From assembly GCF_000739375.1 (NCBI RefSeq), contig NZ_CP006704.1, positions 930,001 to 994,000 on the forward strand: a stretch of 64,000 bases of DNA, in the 5' to 3' direction. This DNA comes from Comamonas testosteroni TK102. GTDB lineage: Bacteria; Pseudomonadota; Gammaproteobacteria; Burkholderiales; Burkholderiaceae_C. Below are positions 9,830 to 19,214 of this stretch, piece by piece. The first letter of the stretch is position 1, and each line of letters opens with the position of its first letter. A model generated the notes under the pieces. That model was given only the letters and a program-made list of their open reading frames with translations. It searched no databases and was not told the DNA's origin. A program made the translations under genes and the position numbers.

Positions 9830-10828
9830 ATGAAGAAACTTTGGTCAATCGCCTTGGTGGCAATGCTGGTGGTGGCGCATGGTCAGGCCGATGCCAAGCG
9901 CATGGGCGGCGGCTCATCGTTCGGCAAGCAGTCGGGCAACGTCACTCAGCGTGAAGCTTCTCGTGCTCCCGCTCAGAATACCCAGCAGGCCGGGCAGCAG
10001 AATGCGGCGCAGCAAAACCGCGCGGCCCCGCCCGCAACTCCGGCCGCTGCACCCAAGAAACCCTGGGGTGCCATGCTGGGCGGCCTGGCTGCAGGCCTGG
10101 GTCTGGCCTGGCTGGCCAACTCGCTGGGCATGGGCGAAGCCTTTGCGAATATGCTGATGTTCGGTCTGCTGGCCATGGTGATCATGGTGGTGGTCGGCAT
10201 GATCATGCGACGTCGCAAGCCCGCGCCTGCGATGCAGGGCAATCACAGCCCCTTCGCCTTTCAGGGCGCAGGCAACCTGGGCGGTGATGCCAACGCTCCC
10301 CAGGCTCGCCAGTACAACCCTGAAAAAGTGGGCAACGATGCGTCGGCTCGTCCCTGGGAACAGAACCATATTCCCGAAGCCGCAGCAGCAGCCGGTGGCT
10401 CCATGATCGGCTCTGCATTGTCGGGTTCGCAGAACTGGGGCGTGCCCGCAGACTTCGATGCCGAAGGCTTTCTCACGGCAGCCAAGCGCAACTTCGTGAC
10501 GCTGCAATCGGCCTGGGACAGGTCCGACATCACAACCCTGCGCTCCATGATGACCGACGAGATGCTCTCGGAAATCCGCAGCCAGCTGTCCGAACGCGAG
10601 AGCCAGCGTGCCGGTGAACCCAACCACACCGATGTGCTGATGATCGATGCGCAGCTGCTGGGCATCGAGGACCTGGGCAATGGCTATATGGCCAGCGTCG
10701 AGTTCTCCGGCATGATCCGCGAAGAGGCATCGGCAGGCCCCAGCCCCTTCCGCGAAGTCTGGAACATGACCAAGCCCAAGAGCGGTGCCAGCGGCTGGCT
10801 GGTGGCAGGCGTGCAGGCGCTGCAATAA
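9830..10828 (+). CDS. Tim44-like domain membrane protein
   Basis: A 332-residue protein with an N-terminal signal peptide (about residues 1-22, ending GQADA). A Gly/Ser/Gln/Ala/Pro-rich low-complexity stretch runs to about 80, with two hydrophobic segments near 82-102 and 106-123 followed by an RRRK stop-transfer. The C-terminal 130 or so residues have the Tim44-like fold pattern (FLTAAKRNFVTLQSAWDRSD, then DEMLSEI and RFREVWNMTK-like segments). Proteins of this type are frequent between ubiE and ubiB in Burkholderiales. The molecular role is unknown; a membrane-associated scaffold is plausible. Confidence 0.85.
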   Translation: MKKLWSIALVAMLVVAHGQADAKRMGGGSSFGKQSGNVTQREASRAPAQNTQQAGQQNAAQQNRAAPPATPAAAPKKPWGAMLGGLAAGLGLAWLANSLGMGEAFANMLMFGLLAMVIMVVVGMIMRRRKPAPAMQGNHSPFAFQGAGNLGGDANAPQARQYNPEKVGNDASARPWEQNHIPEAAAAAGGSMIGSALSGSQNWGVPADFDAEGFLTAAKRNFVTLQSAWDRSDITTLRSMMTDEMLSEIRSQLSERESQRAGEPNHTDVLMIDAQLLGIEDLGNGYMASVEFSGMIREEASAGPSPFREVWNMTKPKSGASGWLVAGVQALQ

Positions 10829-10920
10829 AGCCAGGGCTCGAACTGGCATTTCCCGACCCGGGACACCCAGCGAGAGCCTGGCCGGCCCTTTGCCTCGCAG
10901 CGAAGCCGGCGTCCCCTCAG

Positions 10921-10947
10921 GGCGAAGGTGCAAAGCGCCACAGGGGG
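10921..10947 (-). repeat. Dispersed intergenic repeat, copy C (inverted)
   Basis: On the minus strand the core reads CCCCCTGTGGCGCTTTGCAC then CTTCGCC, matching copies A (7762) and B (19922) with a few substitutions. It lies in the 147-base gap between the Tim44-like gene and the SCP2 gene. The adjoining 60 bases (10858-10920) are GC-rich and also resemble the downstream flank of copy B. Confidence 0.65.
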
Positions 10948-10975
10948 GAATCAATTTCATGAATAATCGGGGACT

Positions 10976-11587
10976 ATGGCAACACAGTCCCCTTTTTCTT
11001 TTCTGGGCGGTCTCGTCGAACGCGTGATGGCCGGCCCCCAAGCTCCCGAATGGCTGGTGAGTGAAATGCATCAGCGTCTGGTGCTTTTCCTCAACCATGT
11101 GCTGATGCAGGAAAAAGAGGCCAGGGATCGCCTCGTGCGCCAGAAAGGCCGTATTGCGCGCGTGCAGTGGCGCCAGTACTCGGTCGCCTTGCTGGTCACC
11201 CCTGCCGGCCTGTTCGATCTGGCTCCTGCCGAGGCGGCGCCCGATCTGATGCTGGAAGTCACGGAGACCTCTCCACTGTCGCTGGCCCAGACGGCCTTGC
11301 GTGGCGACAAGCCCAGCATTCGCATCGAAGGCGACGTGCAGTTTGCCGCCGAAATCAACTGGCTGGTGGATAACGTCAAGTGGGATGTGGAGGAAGACCT
11401 GGCCCGCCTGATCGGTGACGTGCCTGCCCACACCATCGCCAAGGTGGCTCGCACCGCTGCTCAGGGGCTGCGTCAGTTCGTCGGCGCACGCATGGGTGGC
11501 AAGTCCGCCTCTGCTGCCGATGCTGCCCATCCCGCCAGCACGGCCCCCGTGGCAGCCATGCCCGGCGCCGATTACACACAGCCATGA
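10976..11587 (+). CDS. ubiJ: SCP2 sterol-binding domain protein, ubiquinone accessory factor UbiJ-like
   Basis: A 203-residue protein with an SCP2-like lipid-binding domain in the first 110 or so residues and a C-terminal region containing [20 protein letters not shown] (near 139-158), a pattern shared with UbiJ. UbiJ acts with UbiK and UbiB in the late soluble ubiquinone-biosynthesis complex, binding lipid intermediates. The stop overlaps the ubiB start by four bases (ATGA at 11584-11587), so the two are translationally coupled, which strongly supports the role. Length is close to E. coli UbiJ (201). Confidence 0.88.
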   Translation: MATQSPFSFLGGLVERVMAGPQAPEWLVSEMHQRLVLFLNHVLMQEKEARDRLVRQKGRIARVQWRQYSVALLVTPAGLFDLAPAEAAPDLMLEVTETSPLSLAQTALRGDKPSIRIEGDVQFAAEINWLVDNVKWDVEEDLARLIGDVPAHTIAKVARTAAQGLRQFVGARMGGKSASAADAAHPASTAPVAAMPGADYTQP

Positions 11588-13152
11588 GCCGTTTTCTGCG
11601 AGGCTGGGCCATCCTCTGGGTGGTGTTTCGTTATGGGCTCGACGAGCTGGTGCTCTCCGGGATCCCGCATCCGCGACTGCGCAGCCTGCGCGGCGTGCTG
11701 ACCTTCGGCCGCAAGCTGGACAAGCCACGTGGCGTACGCCTGCGCGAAGCGCTGGAAGAGCTGGGCCCGATCTTCGTGAAGTTCGGTCAGGTGCTGTCCA
11801 CACGCAGCGACCTGATGCCGCCCGATGTGGCCGAGGAGCTGGCCAAGCTGCAGGATCGCGTGCCGCCGTTCGATTCCCAGATCGCGGTGGACACCATCGA
11901 GCGTTCCTTTCGCAAGCCGCTGGAGCAGATCTTCATCAGCTTCGAGCGCCAGCCCGTGGCCAGCGCATCGATTGCCCAGGTGCACTTTGCCCGGATCCGC
12001 GACAAGGACGGCATCGAGCACGACGTCGCTGTGAAGGTGCTGCGTCCGGGCATGAAGTCCGTGATCGACAAGGATCTGGCACTGATGCACATGATGGCGA
12101 GCTGGCTGGAAAAGCTCTCCCACGACGGCAAGCGTCTCAAGCCCAAGGAAGTGGTTGCCGAGTTCGACAACTATCTGCACGACGAGCTGGATCTGATCCG
12201 CGAAGCCTCCAATGCCGCGCAGCTGCGCCGCAATATGGAAGGGTTGGATCTGGTGCTGATCCCCGAGATCCACTGGGATTACTGCCACACCGATGTGATG
12301 GTGATGGAGCGCATGAAGGGCGTGCCCATCAGCCAGGTCGAGCGCCTGCGCGAAGCCGGGGTGGACATCCCCAAGCTGGCGCGCGACGGCGTGACCATCT
12401 TCTTTACCCAGGTGTTCCGTGACGGCTTCTTCCATGCCGACATGCACCCGGGCAACATCATGGTCAGCCTGGAGCCCGATACCTTCGGACGCTACATCTC
12501 GCTGGACTTCGGCATCGTCGGTACGCTGACCGAGTTCGACAAGGAATATCTGGCGCAGAACTTCCTGGCCTTCTTCCGCCGCGACTACAAGCGCGTTGCC
12601 GCCTTGCATGTGGAAAGCGGCTGGGTGCCTGCCACGACACGCGTCGAGGAGCTGGAGGCTGCCATCCGTGCCGTCTGCGAGCCTTATTTCGACCGGCCCC
12701 TGGCCGAAATCTCGCTGGGCATGGTGCTGATGCGCCTGTTCCAGACCTCGCGCCGTTTCCAGGTCGAGATCCAGCCCCAGCTGGTGCTGCTGCAAAAGAC
12801 CTTGCTCAATATCGAAGGCCTGGGGCGCCAGCTCGACCCCAACCTCGACCTCTGGAGCACGGCCAAGCCGTTCCTCGAGAAATGGATGCTGGACCAGATG
12901 GGGCCGCAGCGCCTATGGCATGAGCTGCAGGCGCAGGCACCGCGTTACGCCAAGATCCTGCCCGACATTCCACGGGTGCTGCACCAGTATCTGTCCAGGC
13001 ATGGCGCCGGCAATGACAGCGAGACCCTGCTCAAGGAACTGCTGCAGCAGCAGAAAACGACCAACCGTCTGCTGCAGGCCATCCTCTGTGGCGGCATCGG
13101 TTTCGTCATCGGTCTGGTGGTGCTGCAGGTTCTGCTGCGCATCCGCTTCTGA
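11584..13152 (+). CDS. ubiB: Ubiquinone biosynthesis ATPase/kinase-like protein UbiB
   Basis: A 522-residue atypical protein-kinase-like (ABC1/ADCK) protein. Diagnostic features are the K-x-G-Q motif ([13 protein letters not shown] near residues 60-72), the alanine-rich loop ([11 protein letters not shown] near 130), the catalytic-loop HADMHPGNI near 284, and the DFG-like metal motif LDFGIVG near 308. Two hydrophobic segments close the C-terminus (about 495-520), as in E. coli UbiB. The family is an ATPase that supports ubiquinone biosynthesis, perhaps by extracting lipid precursors from the membrane. It overlaps ubiJ by four bases. Confidence 0.96.
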   Translation: MSRFLRGWAILWVVFRYGLDELVLSGIPHPRLRSLRGVLTFGRKLDKPRGVRLREALEELGPIFVKFGQVLSTRSDLMPPDVAEELAKLQDRVPPFDSQIAVDTIERSFRKPLEQIFISFERQPVASASIAQVHFARIRDKDGIEHDVAVKVLRPGMKSVIDKDLALMHMMASWLEKLSHDGKRLKPKEVVAEFDNYLHDELDLIREASNAAQLRRNMEGLDLVLIPEIHWDYCHTDVMVMERMKGVPISQVERLREAGVDIPKLARDGVTIFFTQVFRDGFFHADMHPGNIMVSLEPDTFGRYISLDFGIVGTLTEFDKEYLAQNFLAFFRRDYKRVAALHVESGWVPATTRVEELEAAIRAVCEPYFDRPLAEISLGMVLMRLFQTSRRFQVEIQPQLVLLQKTLLNIEGLGRQLDPNLDLWSTAKPFLEKWMLDQMGPQRLWHELQAQAPRYAKILPDIPRVLHQYLSRHGAGNDSETLLKELLQQQKTTNRLLQAILCGGIGFVIGLVVLQVLLRIRF

Positions 13153-13187
13153 GCTTTCCCTTTCTTTAGAGTTCGAGGAGTGCCAGC

Positions 13188-14639
13188 GTGCTGCTCTCAT
13201 TGGTGATCGTCTACCTGTTAGTGACCATCGGCATTGGCCTGTGGGCCGCCAGACGCGTGAAGAACACGGCGGATTTCGCCATTGCCGGCCGTCATCTGCT
13301 GCTCTACATGATCATCACCACCACCTTCGCGACCTGGTTCGGGTCCGAGCTGGTGCTGGGCGTGCCTGCCAAGTTCATCGAAGGCGGACTGCATGCGCTG
13401 GTGGAAGATCCGTTTGGCGCGGGCATGTGCCTGATCCTGGTGGGCGTGTTCTTTGCGGCCAAGCTCTACCGCATGAATCTGCTGACCATCAGCGACTACT
13501 ACCGCTCGCGCTATGGCCGGGCCATCGAGGTGGTCTGCTCGCTGATCATCATGCTCAGCTATCTGGGCTGGGTCTCGGCCCAGGTCACGGCGCTGGGCCT
13601 GGTCTTCAACCTGCTCTCGGGCGGTGTCGTCAGCATTCCCATGGGCATGACGATAGGCGTGCTCTCCGTGCTGGTCTACACCCTGTTCGGCGGCATGTGG
13701 TCGGTGGCCGTGACGGATTTCGTGCAGATGATCATTCTGGTCGCCGGCCTGCTGATCCTGGCATTTTTTGCCGGTGACATGGCGGGCGGCGCGGGCAAGG
13801 TGGTCGATCTGGCCACCAGCCGCGATCTCTTCAAGTTCCTGCCCGAGCCTTCGCTGCACGAAATCGTCTTCTTCATCGGCGCTGCCGTGACCATGATGCT
13901 GGGCTCGATTCCGCAGCAGGACATCTTTCAGCGCGTGATGTCGGCAGACACCGAAAAGTCGGCCGTGCGCGGCACCATCATCGGCGGTGCCTGCTATGTG
14001 ATCTTTGCCTTCGTGCCCATGTTTCTGGTGGCCAGTGCGCTCATCATCATGCCCGCCGAAGCCACGGCCCTGCTGGCCGATGATCCGCAGAAGGTGCTGC
14101 CCACCCTGGTGATGGACAAGATGCCGTTCGCCATGCAGGTGCTGTTCTTCGGTGCGCTGCTCTCGGCCATCAAGTCCTGCGCTTCCGCCACCTTGCTGGC
14201 CCCCAGCGTGACCTTCACCGAGAACATCTGGCGCCAGTTCCGCCCCTACACCTCGGACAAGGACAATCTCAGGACCATGCGCATCAGCGTGCTGGTGTTC
14301 GCGGCCTGTGTGCTGGCCTATTCGATCATCATGGAAGGCACGCCCATCTATGAACTGGTCGCCAGTGCCTATCAGGTGCCGCTGGTGGGGGCCTTCGTGC
14401 CGCTGGTGTTCGGTCTGTACTGGAAGCGCGCCACCACCCAGGGCGCCATCAGCGCCGTGGTGCTGGGCATCGGTGTGTGGCTCATCTTCATGGTCACGCC
14501 CGCGCTCAACCAGGCTTTTCCACAGCAGCTGGCTGGTCTTTTGGCTGCGGTCGCCGGCATGCTGGCAGGCTCGCTGCTGCCCCAGTGGATCAGCAACCAT
14601 CACCGTGAAATAGAGTCCTTTGCCGAGATCAAGGCTTGA
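13188..14639 (+). CDS. Sodium:solute symporter family protein
   Basis: A 483-residue transporter of the SSS family with about 12-13 hydrophobic segments. Recognisable features are LWAARRVKNTADFAIAGRHL near residues 18-37 and GSELVLGVPAKFIEGG near 57-72, a pattern seen in PutP/PanF-like symporters. The start is GTG at 13188 preceded by a good Shine-Dalgarno (CGAGGAG). It follows ubiB by 35 bases and may be co-transcribed. The substrate cannot be determined from sequence; small organic acids, amino acids and pantothenate are all transported by this family. Confidence 0.9.
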   Translation: MLLSLVIVYLLVTIGIGLWAARRVKNTADFAIAGRHLLLYMIITTTFATWFGSELVLGVPAKFIEGGLHALVEDPFGAGMCLILVGVFFAAKLYRMNLLTISDYYRSRYGRAIEVVCSLIIMLSYLGWVSAQVTALGLVFNLLSGGVVSIPMGMTIGVLSVLVYTLFGGMWSVAVTDFVQMIILVAGLLILAFFAGDMAGGAGKVVDLATSRDLFKFLPEPSLHEIVFFIGAAVTMMLGSIPQQDIFQRVMSADTEKSAVRGTIIGGACYVIFAFVPMFLVASALIIMPAEATALLADDPQKVLPTLVMDKMPFAMQVLFFGALLSAIKSCASATLLAPSVTFTENIWRQFRPYTSDKDNLRTMRISVLVFAACVLAYSIIMEGTPIYELVASAYQVPLVGAFVPLVFGLYWKRATTQGAISAVVLGIGVWLIFMVTPALNQAFPQQLAGLLAAVAGMLAGSLLPQWISNHHREIESFAEIKA

Positions 14640-14700
14640 GGGTGCAAACCGGCGGCACCGGGGCTTGCTTGCGCAGCGCAGCAAAACCAGGGGCGGCGCC

Positions 14701-14706
14701 TATAAT
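14701..14706 (+). promoter_or_regulatory. Consensus -10 hexamer upstream of the FmdB-like gene
   Basis: A perfect TATAAT lies 35 bases before the ATG at 14741. No good -35 box is present at the expected distance. It is a candidate start for the FmdB-DUF502-aspS run. Confidence 0.45.
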
Positions 14707-14740
14707 TGAGGGTTTTTGCACTTCCCCCGTTTTTAGCGCT

Positions 14741-15019
14741 ATGCCTATCTATGCATACAAGTGTGGTTCCTGCGGCCACGCCAAGGATGTGCTGCAGAAA
14801 ATCTCGGACGCGCCGCTGACCGTGTGCCCAGCTTGCGGGGCCGAGGCCTTTTCCAAGCAGCTCACCGCTCCGGGCTTTCAGCTCAAGGGTTCTGGCTGGT
14901 ATGCCACGGACTTCAAGAACAGCGGCAGCAAGCCGGCTGCAAGCACCTCTTCATCCAGTGACAGTGCCGCTGCACCTGCAGCAGCTGCAGCTCCTGCCCC
15001 TGCCCCTGCCAATTCCTGA
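14741..15019 (+). CDS. FmdB-family zinc-ribbon protein
   Basis: A 92-residue protein starting MPIYAYKCGSCGH, the typical FmdB/CxxC_CxxC_SSSS N-terminus. Zinc ligands are the pairs CGSCG (residues 8-12) and CPACG (near 30-34). An Ala/Pro/Ser-rich low-complexity tail fills the last 35 residues. The ATG at 14741 was chosen because family members begin exactly here; an open frame extends upstream to 14636 but is unsupported. Such proteins commonly precede the DUF502 gene and aspS in Burkholderiales. The function is unknown; they are regulator-like only by name. Confidence 0.88.
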   Translation: MPIYAYKCGSCGHAKDVLQKISDAPLTVCPACGAEAFSKQLTAPGFQLKGSGWYATDFKNSGSKPAASTSSSSDSAAAPAAAAAPAPAPANS

Positions 15020-15033
15020 GGCTTACCCACACT

Positions 15034-15678
15034 ATGTCTGCATTGCGCAAGTGGCTGATTGCCGGTTTGCTGGTCATCGTTCCCCTGGTGATCACGCTTG
15101 GCGTGCTCAACTGGATCATCGGAACGCTGGATCAGACGCTGGCCATTCTTCCCGAGGCCTGGCAGCCCGACAGATTGCTGGGCATGCATATTCCGGGCTT
15201 TGGCGTTATTCTGACCTTGCTGATTCTGCTGCTCGTGGGCGGTATTGCCAGCAATTTCATCGGCCGCAAGCTGGTGGGTTGGGGTGATGCGCTGGTGCGC
15301 CGCATTCCGGTGGTGCGCTCCATCTATTCCAGCGTCAAGCAGGTCTCGGACACCGTGTTCTCCGACAGCGGCAACGCTTTTCGCACGGCAGTGCTGGTGC
15401 AGTGGCCGCGCGAGGGCGTATGGACCGTGGCTTTCGTCACAGGCCAGCCCAGCGGTGAGGTGGCTGCCCTGTTGCGCGACGAATATGTGAGCGTCTTTGT
15501 GCCCACCACGCCCAACCCCACAGGGGGTTATTTCGTGCTGGTGCGCAAGAGCGAATGCATCGAGCTGGAAATGAGTGTGGATGCGGCGCTCAAATACATT
15601 GTTTCGATGGGCGTGGTGGCTCCGCCAGACCTCGCACTGATCGAAGAATCCAAACAAACAACCTTGTCGCACCCCTAA
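15034..15678 (+). CDS. DUF502 family membrane protein
   Basis: A 214-residue protein with two hydrophobic segments (about residues 8-28 and 53-75). The family-typical R-R-I-P-V-V-R-S-I-Y-S-S-V-K-Q motif lies near 90-104 and the PTTPNPTGGYF motif near 153-163. DUF502 proteins are widespread inner-membrane proteins without a settled function. The gene lies between fmdB-like (15 bases upstream) and aspS (18 bases downstream), so all three are probably one transcript. Confidence 0.9.
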   Translation: MSALRKWLIAGLLVIVPLVITLGVLNWIIGTLDQTLAILPEAWQPDRLLGMHIPGFGVILTLLILLLVGGIASNFIGRKLVGWGDALVRRIPVVRSIYSSVKQVSDTVFSDSGNAFRTAVLVQWPREGVWTVAFVTGQPSGEVAALLRDEYVSVFVPTTPNPTGGYFVLVRKSECIELEMSVDAALKYIVSMGVVAPPDLALIEESKQTTLSHP

Positions 15679-15696
15679 GGTGCAGGAAGAATTTTC

Positions 15697-17502
15697 ATGG
15701 CAATGCGTTCTCAATACTGCGGTCTGGTGACCGAAGCCCAAATGGGCGAAACCGTGACCCTGTGCGGCTGGGTGAATCGCCGCCGTGACCATGGTGGCGT
15801 GATCTTCATCGACCTGCGCGACCGCGAAGGCTATGTGCAGGTGGTCTGCGATCCCGACCGCGCCGAGATGTTCAAGGTGGCCGAAGACGTGCGCAACGAG
15901 TTCTGCGTGCAGGTCAAGGGTGTGGTGCGTGCGCGTCCCGCCGGCACTACCAACGACAAGCTCAAGAGCGGCCAGATCGAAGTGCTGTGCCATGAGCTGA
16001 ACGTCCTCAATGCGTCCGTCACGCCTCCTTTCCAGCTGGACGACGACAATCTGTCGGAAACCGTGCGCCTCACGAATCGCGTGATGGATCTGCGCCGTCC
16101 CGTGATGCAGCGCAATATGATGCTGCGCTACAAGACCGCCATCCAGGTGCGCAACTTCCTCGACAAGGAAGGCTTCATCGACATCGAGACTCCCATGCTG
16201 GGCAAGTCCACGCCCGAAGGCGCCCGCGACTATCTCGTGCCCTCGCGTGTGCATGATGGCGAGTTCTTCGCGCTGCCCCAGTCGCCCCAGCTGTACAAGC
16301 AGATGCTGATGGTCTCGGGTTTCGACCGCTACTACCAGATCACCAAGTGCTTCCGCGACGAAGACCTGCGTGCTGACCGCCAGCCCGAATTCACGCAGAT
16401 CGACTGCGAAACTTCGTTCCTGAACGAAGAGGAAATCCGTGCCATCTTCCAGCGCATGATCAAGGAAGTGTTCCAGACCCAGCTGAACGTGGATCTGGGC
16501 GAGTTCCCCATCATGACCTACCAGGATGCGGCCTTCCGCTTCGGTTCGGACAAGCCCGACCTGCGCGTCAAGCTCGAGTTCACCGAACTGACCGACATCA
16601 TGGGCGACGTGGACTTCAAGGTCTTCTCCACCCCCGCCACCACCAAGGGCGGCCGTGTCGTGGCCCTGCGCGTGCCCGGCGGCGCTGCCATCTCGCGTGG
16701 CGAGATCGACGGCTACACCGAGTTCGTCAAGATCTACGGTGCCAAGGGCCTGGCCTGGATCAAGGTCAACGAAGTGGCCAAGGGCCGCGAAGGCCTGCAG
16801 TCGCCCATCGTCAAGAACCTGCATGATGCTGCCTTGACCGAAATCCTCAAGCGCACCGGCGCCCAGGATGGCGACCTCATCTTCTTCGGCGCCGACAAGG
16901 AAAAGATCGTCAACGACTCCATCGGTGCCCTGCGCCTGAAGGTCGGCCACAGCGAATTCGGCAAGAAGAGCGGCCTGTTCGAAGACAAGTGGGCGCCTCT
17001 GTGGGTGGTGGACTTCCCCATGTTCGAGCATGACGAGGAATCCGGCCGCTGGGTGGCCGTGCACCACCCCTTCACCTCGCCCAAGGACGGTCACGAAGAC
17101 CTGATGGACACCGATCCCGGCAAGTGCATAGCCAAGGCCTACGACATGGTCTTGAACGGCTGGGAACTGGGTGGCGGCTCGGTGCGTATCCACCGCGCCG
17201 ACGTGCAGGCCAAGGTTTTCGAAGCCCTGAACATCACGCCCGAGCAGCAGCGCGCCAAGTTCGGCTATCTGCTGGACGCGCTGCAGTACGGTGCGCCTCC
17301 CCATGGCGGCCTGGCCTTCGGCCTGGATCGTCTGATCACGCTGATGACCGGCTCCGACTCCATCCGTGACGTGATTGCCTTCCCCAAGACACAGCGCGCC
17401 CAGGATCTGCTGACCCAGGCTCCCTCGCCCGTGGACGAGAAGCAGCTGCGCGAGCTGCACATCAAGCTGCGCAACCCCATGGTGGTCACCACCGAGGCTT
17501 GA
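15697..17502 (+). CDS. aspS: Aspartyl-tRNA synthetase
   Basis: A 601-residue class II synthetase of the long bacterial type. It has an N-terminal OB-fold anticodon-binding domain ([20 protein letters not shown] near residues 15-34). Class II motif 2 is in the segment [20 protein letters not shown] near 216-235, the bacterial GAD insertion domain lies around 290-420, and motif 3 is [15 protein letters not shown] near 531-545. It charges tRNA-Asp with aspartate in the cytoplasm. AGGAAG lies nine bases before the ATG. A terminator follows. Confidence 0.98.
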   Translation: MAMRSQYCGLVTEAQMGETVTLCGWVNRRRDHGGVIFIDLRDREGYVQVVCDPDRAEMFKVAEDVRNEFCVQVKGVVRARPAGTTNDKLKSGQIEVLCHELNVLNASVTPPFQLDDDNLSETVRLTNRVMDLRRPVMQRNMMLRYKTAIQVRNFLDKEGFIDIETPMLGKSTPEGARDYLVPSRVHDGEFFALPQSPQLYKQMLMVSGFDRYYQITKCFRDEDLRADRQPEFTQIDCETSFLNEEEIRAIFQRMIKEVFQTQLNVDLGEFPIMTYQDAAFRFGSDKPDLRVKLEFTELTDIMGDVDFKVFSTPATTKGGRVVALRVPGGAAISRGEIDGYTEFVKIYGAKGLAWIKVNEVAKGREGLQSPIVKNLHDAALTEILKRTGAQDGDLIFFGADKEKIVNDSIGALRLKVGHSEFGKKSGLFEDKWAPLWVVDFPMFEHDEESGRWVAVHHPFTSPKDGHEDLMDTDPGKCIAKAYDMVLNGWELGGGSVRIHRADVQAKVFEALNITPEQQRAKFGYLLDALQYGAPPHGGLAFGLDRLITLMTGSDSIRDVIAFPKTQRAQDLLTQAPSPVDEKQLRELHIKLRNPMVVTTEA

Positions 17503-17516
17503 TTGCCAAGCTCCCC

Positions 17517-17541
17517 GTGAACAGCGCCGGTCGCTGTTCAC
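17517..17541 (+). repeat. Perfect 10-bp stem-loop after aspS
   Basis: GTGAACAGCG and CGCTGTTCAC flank the 5-base loop CCGGT, 14 bases after the aspS stop and seven bases before the terminator hairpin. It probably stabilises the mRNA 3' end or assists termination. Confidence 0.6.
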
Positions 17542-17547
17542 ACCCGG

Positions 17548-17581
17548 GCGCCAGTTCGCGAAAGCGGCTGGCGCTTTTTTA
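17548..17581 (+). terminator. Rho-independent terminator of aspS
   Basis: GCGCCAG (17548-17554) pairs with CTGGCGC (17568-17574) across a 13-base loop that can pair further internally. Seven bases of T/A-rich tract (TTTTTTA) follow immediately. Confidence 0.85.
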
Positions 17582-17621
17582 TTGCTTTGAAATTGGGAGC
17601 TGCTTGCGCCTGTCAATCTTG

Positions 17622-17649
17622 GAATTCAGACGGTTATTGTTCTGAATTC
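17622..17649 (+). repeat. Inverted repeat upstream of nudB
   Basis: GAATTCAGA (17622-17630) and TCTGAATTC (17641-17649) form a perfect 9-base inverted repeat with a 10-base spacer, about 100 bases before nudB. It could be an operator for a dimeric regulator or a structured leader; no regulator is suggested by the context. Confidence 0.45.
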
Positions 17650-17745
17650 AATGAATGGCAAGCGGTTGAAACTATGAATATTGATGGCTATCAAGCAGCA
17701 GGGCGACTCAGCCTGCTGTCATCCTGGCCGCGCTAATATGCTGCG

Positions 17746-18249
17746 ATGGAAGTCAGGCCCTACAAGATTCCGCAGTCCGTGCTGGTCGTGATCTACCGTG
17801 AAGACGGGAAGGTGTTGCTGCTGCGTCGCAGCATTGCGGCGCCCGAGGGCGAGCCTTTCTGGCAATCCGTCACAGGCAGCAAGGACAGCCTGGACGAGGA
17901 ATGGCATGAAACCGCGGTGCGCGAGGTGCTGGAGGAAACCGGCATCGACGCGCTGGCGCCGGACTGTTGCCTGACCGACTGGGAACTCGAGAACGTCTAC
18001 GCCATCTATCCTCAATGGCTGCATCGTTACGCGCCGGGTGTCAGTCATAACCAGGAGCGTGTCTTCGGCCTCCGTGTGCCATCTCACCTGACCGTGCACT
18101 TGAATCCCAGGGAGCACACCGCACATGATTGGCATGATTGGCGTGAGGCAGCCCAGCGCTGCTTTTCTTCTTCCAACGCAGAAGCTATTTTGCTGTTGCC
18201 GCGCTTCGAGCCGGCGCTGGCCGAACGCCGGTGCAGGCAGCAGCCTTGA
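17746..18249 (+). CDS. nudB: Dihydroneopterin triphosphate diphosphatase NudB (Nudix)
   Basis: A 167-residue Nudix hydrolase. The Nudix box spans about residues 44-67 (GSKDSLDEEWHETAVREVLE then ETGI), matching G-x5-E-x7-R-E-V-x-E-E-T-G. The N-terminus (YKIPQSVLVVIYREDGKVLLLRR) is typical of NudB. It removes pyrophosphate from dihydroneopterin triphosphate, the second committed step of folate biosynthesis. folE, which makes its substrate, lies about 1 kb downstream on the same strand, which strengthens the assignment. Confidence 0.9.
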   Translation: MEVRPYKIPQSVLVVIYREDGKVLLLRRSIAAPEGEPFWQSVTGSKDSLDEEWHETAVREVLEETGIDALAPDCCLTDWELENVYAIYPQWLHRYAPGVSHNQERVFGLRVPSHLTVHLNPREHTAHDWHDWREAAQRCFSSSNAEAILLLPRFEPALAERRCRQQP

Positions 18250-18263
18250 AACCATCAGTGCCT

Positions 18264-19028
18264 ATGTCTGAAGTTCAGTTGTCTACACCGCCAGAGCCGC
18301 AGATCCTGCGCGTGGCCACCTACAACATTCACAAGGGTGTGCAGGGCCTGGGCCCTGCCAGGCGCCTGGAGATTCACAATCTGGGACTCGCGGTGGAGCA
18401 GCTCGATGCGGACATCGTCTGCCTGCAGGAAGTGCGCAAGATGAACCGCAAGGAGGAGCAGTATTTCGACCGCTGGCCCAATGTGCCCCAGGCCGAGTAC
18501 CTGGCGCCCGAAGGCTACGAGTCCGTCTATCTGACTAATGCCTACACCCGGGACGGCGAGCACGGCAATGCGCTGCTCAGCCGCTGGCCCGTGATCGGCT
18601 ACCAGCACGAGGACATCTCGGACCATCGCTTCGAGCAGCGCGGCCTGCTGCATGTGGAGCTGGACATCCATGGCAAGCGCGTGCACTCCATCGTCGTGCA
18701 CCTGGGCCTGATTCCGGGCAGCCGCATTCGCCAGATTGCACTGCTGCAGCGTTTCATCGAGCGCGAGGTGCCGCCCAATGCGCCGCTGGTGGTGGCGGGC
18801 GACTTCAACGACTGGGGCAACCAGATCAAGCGCATGCTGGCGGGCTTCGGCCTGTTCGAGTACGAGGAGACGCAGGGCATTCTGACCTATCCCTCGCGGC
18901 TGCCGATTGCGCAGCTGGACCATATCTATGTGCGCGGCCTGACGCCGCTGGGGCTGCAGGTGCCCAAGGGGCGCATCTGGTGGCGCATGTCGGATCATCT
19001 GCCGCTGATCGCGGAGTTCAAGCTGTAG
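18264..19028 (+). CDS. Endonuclease/exonuclease/phosphatase family protein
   Basis: A 254-residue member of the EEP superfamily from the ATG at 18264; a GTG at 18231 would overlap nudB by 19 bases. Metal and catalytic signatures are ATYNIHKG near residue 17, LQEVRK near 54, GDFNDWG near 177 and the terminal SDHLPLIAEFKL. It hydrolyses phosphodiester bonds, but nucleic acid, phospholipid and phosphoinositide substrates all occur in this fold. In many proteobacteria a close relative precedes a cardiolipin synthase gene; here it precedes folE. Confidence 0.88.
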   Translation: MSEVQLSTPPEPQILRVATYNIHKGVQGLGPARRLEIHNLGLAVEQLDADIVCLQEVRKMNRKEEQYFDRWPNVPQAEYLAPEGYESVYLTNAYTRDGEHGNALLSRWPVIGYQHEDISDHRFEQRGLLHVELDIHGKRVHSIVVHLGLIPGSRIRQIALLQRFIEREVPPNAPLVVAGDFNDWGNQIKRMLAGFGLFEYEETQGILTYPSRLPIAQLDHIYVRGLTPLGLQVPKGRIWWRMSDHLPLIAEFKL

Positions 19029-19214
19029 CAGCCCTGAGCCCGGCCCTGCGCCTTTCTCGCCATCTCTGGCTCCGGGTGCAGGCTGATTGAGTGATTGCTA
19101 CTGAAACAATAGCTTTCGACGCCTTCCGAATCTGCCTCTGGATGCCAAATCCTTTGTAGCTTCGGGACGTTGATTCACTGGTACCATCCTTGGATGTTCA
19201 GAGATCTCGCCGAT

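Noticed and set aside
14878..17616. 912-codon minus-strand open frame opposite DUF502 and aspS
   Set aside because: It is the antisense of well-identified genes and arises from high third-position GC. Its translation is His/Gln/Gly-rich with no domains.
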